64,000 nucleotides of DNA from Persicaria tinctoria (taxonomy: Eukaryota; Streptophyta; Magnoliopsida; Caryophyllales; Polygonaceae): assembly GCA_037127255.1 (NCBI GenBank), contig JBANSL010000017.1, positions 71,052,857 to 71,116,856 of the forward strand. The letters are read 5' to 3'. Both the position numbers and the translations under genes were made by a program. Positions 63,108 to 64,000 of this stretch are shown one piece after another. Under the pieces are notes generated by a model that had not been told where the DNA came from, did not search any database, and worked only from the letters and a program-made list of their open reading frames with translations. The first letter of the stretch is position 1; each line of letters opens with the position of its first letter.

Positions 63108-64000
63108 GGTAAACTGCAGAAAACCACCCCTTAAATAGGGCCATTTTCCCAAAATTACCCCTTAAATACTTAATTGTCGAAAACCACTCCTTATAATGCT
63201 TCCGTTAGCGAAAGACCATCCCTCGTAGGGTTCTGTCATATTCTCAGTTAGATATGTGAAATTACCAAATTGCCCCTTCTTCTTTAATCTAAAATAAGTG
63301 TAATGAAAGGGGGATGAAATAAAATAAAATTAAATCCAATTTACCATCTTTATTTACATTTCAACTGATTGATTAACACAAACCAGAGACTCAAAAGCTC
63401 GATGGATGAAGGTGATCGAAATCAAGAAGGTTAATCCGCTTCGGTTGGAGTCGATTTCAAGGAGCAAGGGGCAAGCCGAAGGTGCTGATTTGCTCGATTT
63501 CCACTACAAGTGACCATGTCACTTTCCTGGTTGGTATTCACAACCAGGAAAGACAATACAGAATGGGCTAGTTTATATTGAATCAAACAAAGATGTTATT
63601 GACATGGTCACTTGTAGTGGAAATCGAGCAAATCAACACCTTCGCCTTGCCCCTTGCTCCTTGAAATCGACCCCAACCGGAGCGGATTCACCTTCTTGAT
63701 TTCGATCACCATCATCCATCGAGCTTTTGAGTCTCTGGTTTGTGTTAATCGATCGGTTGAAATGTAAATAAAGATGGTAAATTGCAATTAATTTTTTTTA
63801 TTTCATCCCTCTTTCATTACACTTATTTTATATTAAAGAAGAAGGGGCAATTTGGTAATTTCACATATTTAACTAAGAATATGACGGAACCCTACGAGGG
63901 GTGGTCTTTCGCTAATGGAAGCATTATAAGGGGTGGTTTTCGGCAATTAAGTATTTAAGGGGTGGTTTTGGACAAATGACCCTATTTAAGGGCTCGAGCC
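63108..64000. mobile_element. Foldback element with ~390-bp inverted arms
   Basis: Left arm about 63128-63521 and right arm 63600-63992 are inverse copies differing at only a few percent of positions, with a spacer of about 78 bp. The arms start with spaced ACCACCCCTTAAATA repeats and end GTGACCATGTCA / TGACATGGTCAC. The element begins within the Gypsy fragment (AAAT|AGGGTAAACTGC). The outer right end probably runs off the window, so the target duplication cannot be seen. Foldback or MULE-type with giant TIRs. Confidence 0.85.

Overview
This is plant nuclear DNA, most likely from a eudicot. It contains split genes with GT-AG introns, OPR-type flavoenzymes, a GRAS transcription factor, and plant-type LTR retrotransposons, LINEs, MITEs, a Pack-MULE and a SINE, in an AT-rich background with long TA microsatellites. 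OPR sequence resemblance hints at an asterid, but the genus cannot be named from sequence alone.

Layout. (1) 0-15 kb and 43-48 kb hold three tandem-derived 12-oxophytodienoate reductase-like genes, here OPR-A (3670-6364), OPR-B (11352-14353) and OPR-C (44048-46924). All are on +, with five exons of identical size (77/141/131/177/593 nt) and a 372-residue product. The duplicated unit includes promoter, introns, 3' flank and intergenic DNA, and a further partial unit lies after OPR-C. (2) 15-43 kb is a transposon island that separates OPR-B from OPR-C: a solo LTR, a GDSL esterase pseudogene, a 5'-truncated Copia with an open pol frame, a LINE that received a complete Copia (itself carrying a solo LTR) and a hAT-type MITE, a second complete Copia, a TRIM-like solo LTR and a second LINE. 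(3) 48-58 kb is mostly AT-rich intergenic DNA with MITEs. It holds one ordinary single-copy-looking gene, an SCL3-like GRAS regulator (55234-56547), followed by a Stowaway MITE and a SINE. (4) 58-64 kb has four diverged copies of an unrecognised acidic-tailed protein gene in alternating orientation, a Ty3/Gypsy fragment, and a very long inverted repeat at the right edge.

Biology. The OPR family reduces the alpha,beta double bond of enones with FMN and NADPH. All three copies have Val in place of the active-site Trp (Trp116 of yeast OYE1). OPR-B and OPR-C have also lost the proton-donor Tyr (OYE1 Tyr196 to Phe). OPR-C has Glu in the FMN-phosphate glycine loop. OPR-A keeps the Tyr but has lost the flavin-contacting Thr (OYE1 Thr37 to Gly). 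All reading frames are nevertheless intact and identical in length. Either this is a remodelled reductase clade with altered chemistry or the copies are decaying at the active site; this is the most interesting biology in the window. The transposon history is unusually legible, because paired target duplications and paralogous empty sites between the OPR units let most insertions be ordered by eye.
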